Assembly (NCBI RefSeq): GCF_051962475.1
Contig: NZ_JBQCCF010000056.1
Span: 1 to 64,000 of the forward strand
Direction of reading: 5' to 3'
DNA: 64,000 nucleotides
Origin: Dyella_A sp051962475
GTDB lineage: Bacteria; Pseudomonadota; Gammaproteobacteria; Xanthomonadales; Rhodanobacteraceae
Part shown: positions 63,262-64,000 of the stretch, in pieces
Layout: each line of letters begins with the position of its first letter
Position numbering within the stretch: the first letter of the stretch is position 1
The notes under the pieces: model-generated
Told to the model about the DNA's origin: nothing
The model's input: the letters and a program-made list of their open reading frames with translations, nothing else
The model's database searches: none
Made by a program: the position numbers and the translations under genes

Positions 63262-63738
63262 TCAGGCGTAGCGCACCGCGATAATCTCATAGTGCTTCAC
63301 GCCGTTGGGCGCCGTGAACTCGAAGCTGTCGCCGGCGCTCTTGCCGATCAACGCACGGGCGATCGGCGAAGAGACGGCGATCAGGCGCTTCTTGATGTCG
63401 GCTTCCAGGTCACCGACGATCTGGTAGGTCACCGCCTCGCCGCTGTCTTCGTCCTCCAGGTCAACGGTGGCACCGAACACCACACGGTTGCCAGCACCAA
63501 GCTTGGTGATGTCGATCACCTCGGCGGTGGACAGCGCCGCCTCCAGCTCGCCGATGCGCCCTTCGATGAAGCTCTGCTGCTCACGGGCGGCGTGATACTC
63601 GGCGTTTTCCTTCAGATCACCGTGTGCACGCGCCTCGGCGATGGCCGCGATGATCTTCGGGCGGTCCTCGGACTTCAGCCGGTCCAGTTCGGTGCGCAGG
63701 CGCTCGGCGCCCGCCTTAGTCATGGGTGCACGGCTCAT
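63262..63738 (-). CDS. greA: Transcription elongation factor GreA
   Basis: GreA rescues backtracked RNA polymerase by stimulating transcript cleavage. The 158-residue protein has the N-terminal coiled coil with the acidic tip segment ARAHGDLKENAEYHAAREQQ and a C-terminal FKBP-like domain (SPIARALIGKSAGDSFEF). The ATG overlaps the carB stop by four bases. Confidence 0.97.
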   Translation of the reverse strand: MSRAPMTKAGAERLRTELDRLKSEDRPKIIAAIAEARAHGDLKENAEYHAAREQQSFIEGRIGELEAALSTAEVIDITKLGAGNRVVFGATVDLEDEDSGEAVTYQIVGDLEADIKKRLIAVSSPIARALIGKSAGDSFEFTAPNGVKHYEIIAVRYA

Positions 63739-64000
63739 ACATTCAACTCCCTGTGCAGTTCCTGCAGGCTGTGCACATCGCCGCCGCCATGGAAATCCAG
63801 CGAGTGGACGAGCGCGCGCGCGCCTGCAACGGTGGTGGAATACGTGACGCGATGTTGCAGTGCCTCGCGCCGGATCGAGAACGAGTCGGCGATCGCCTGC
63901 TTACCCTCGGTGGTGTTCACGATATAGACGATCTCGCCGTTCTTGATCAGGTCGACGATGTGCGGCCGGCCCTCGAGCACCTTGTTGATGCGCTCGCAAG
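63735..64000 (-). CDS. carB: Carbamoyl-phosphate synthase large subunit, C-terminal end (partial)
   Basis: Only the last 87 or so residues of CarB lie in the window; the gene runs off the right edge. The visible part is the C-terminal allosteric domain, where UMP and ornithine bind in E. coli: NKVLEGRPHIVDLIKNGEIV, IVNTTEGKQAIADSFSIRR, then the ALQHRVTYSTT segment. The gene is followed by greA with a four-base overlap, the usual carAB-greA order. Confidence 0.95.
   Translation of the reverse strand, partial: CERINKVLEGRPHIVDLIKNGEIVYIVNTTEGKQAIADSFSIRREALQHRVTYSTTVAGARALVHSLDFHGGGDVHSLQELHRELNV

Overview
The window is GC-rich chromosomal DNA, almost entirely core genome. It fits a gammaproteobacterium of the Xanthomonadales, most likely Rhodanobacteraceae (Rhodanobacter, Dyella or Luteibacter type). 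The reasons are the gene blocks ndk-rlmN-pilW-rodZ-yfgM-bamB-der and cmk-rpsA-ihfB-lapA-lapB, a 41-residue type-B ribosomal protein L36, GTG starts, and several families of short palindromic intergenic repeats. I see no prophage, insertion sequence, CRISPR array, tRNA or rRNA. Family assignments come from reading motifs by eye; no database search was possible.

Layout. (1) 116-6971, minus strand: one tightly packed molybdenum cofactor operon, moeA2-moaA-moaC-mobA-moaD-[moaE::moeB::rhodanese]-moeA1-small protein. It is divergent from fdhD and a coupled sirtuin gene (7190-8880). The most unusual protein here is the three-domain MoaE-MoeB-rhodanese fusion with a histidine-rich linker. (2) 8903-14642: an FAH-family hydrolase behind a perfect CRP/Clp-type box, tadA, guaA, guaB and folD. 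(3) 14704-22277: a GNAT gene, der, bamB, yfgM, rodZ, pilW, rlmN and ndk. (4) 22427-26989: a PsrA-like TetR regulator with two operator palindromes, followed by a fadN-type and a thiolase gene for beta-oxidation. (5) 27061-33419: a decayed gene remnant, a BaeSR-like two-component system whose sensor carries a proline-rich loop, a divergent exported proline-rich protein, an MdtD-like MFS pump, an AhpD-like protein and a TMEM175-like channel, with clusters of one repeat family. (6) 33503-36746: a MacAB-type exporter with separate ATPase and permease. (7) 37031-50965: a mixed accessory stretch with a cysteine hydrolase and GlxA-type regulator, an orphan sulfite-oxidase-like molybdoenzyme, a PepSY protein and FNT channel, lipoproteins, a quinone oxidoreductase, pirin, GFA and MBL proteins, a TetR/MFS divergon, CsaA and an amine-oxidase-like flavoprotein. 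(8) 51083-59323, minus strand: galU, a WbpM-like dehydratase, a WbpL/WecA-like transferase, lapB, lapA, ihfB, rpsA and cmk. (9) 59434-64000: an acyl-CoA-binding protein, a fadH-like reductase behind a PsrA-like box, a LysR regulator, type-B L36, greA and the 3' end of carB.

How the parts connect. The cofactor operon, fdhD and the sulfite-oxidase-like enzyme form a molybdenum theme. The same 16-bp palindrome stands upstream of psrA and, 37 kb away, upstream of the fadH-like gene, which suggests one fatty-acid regulon. The lap and wbp genes join lipopolysaccharide quality control with polysaccharide precursor synthesis in one transcriptional direction.
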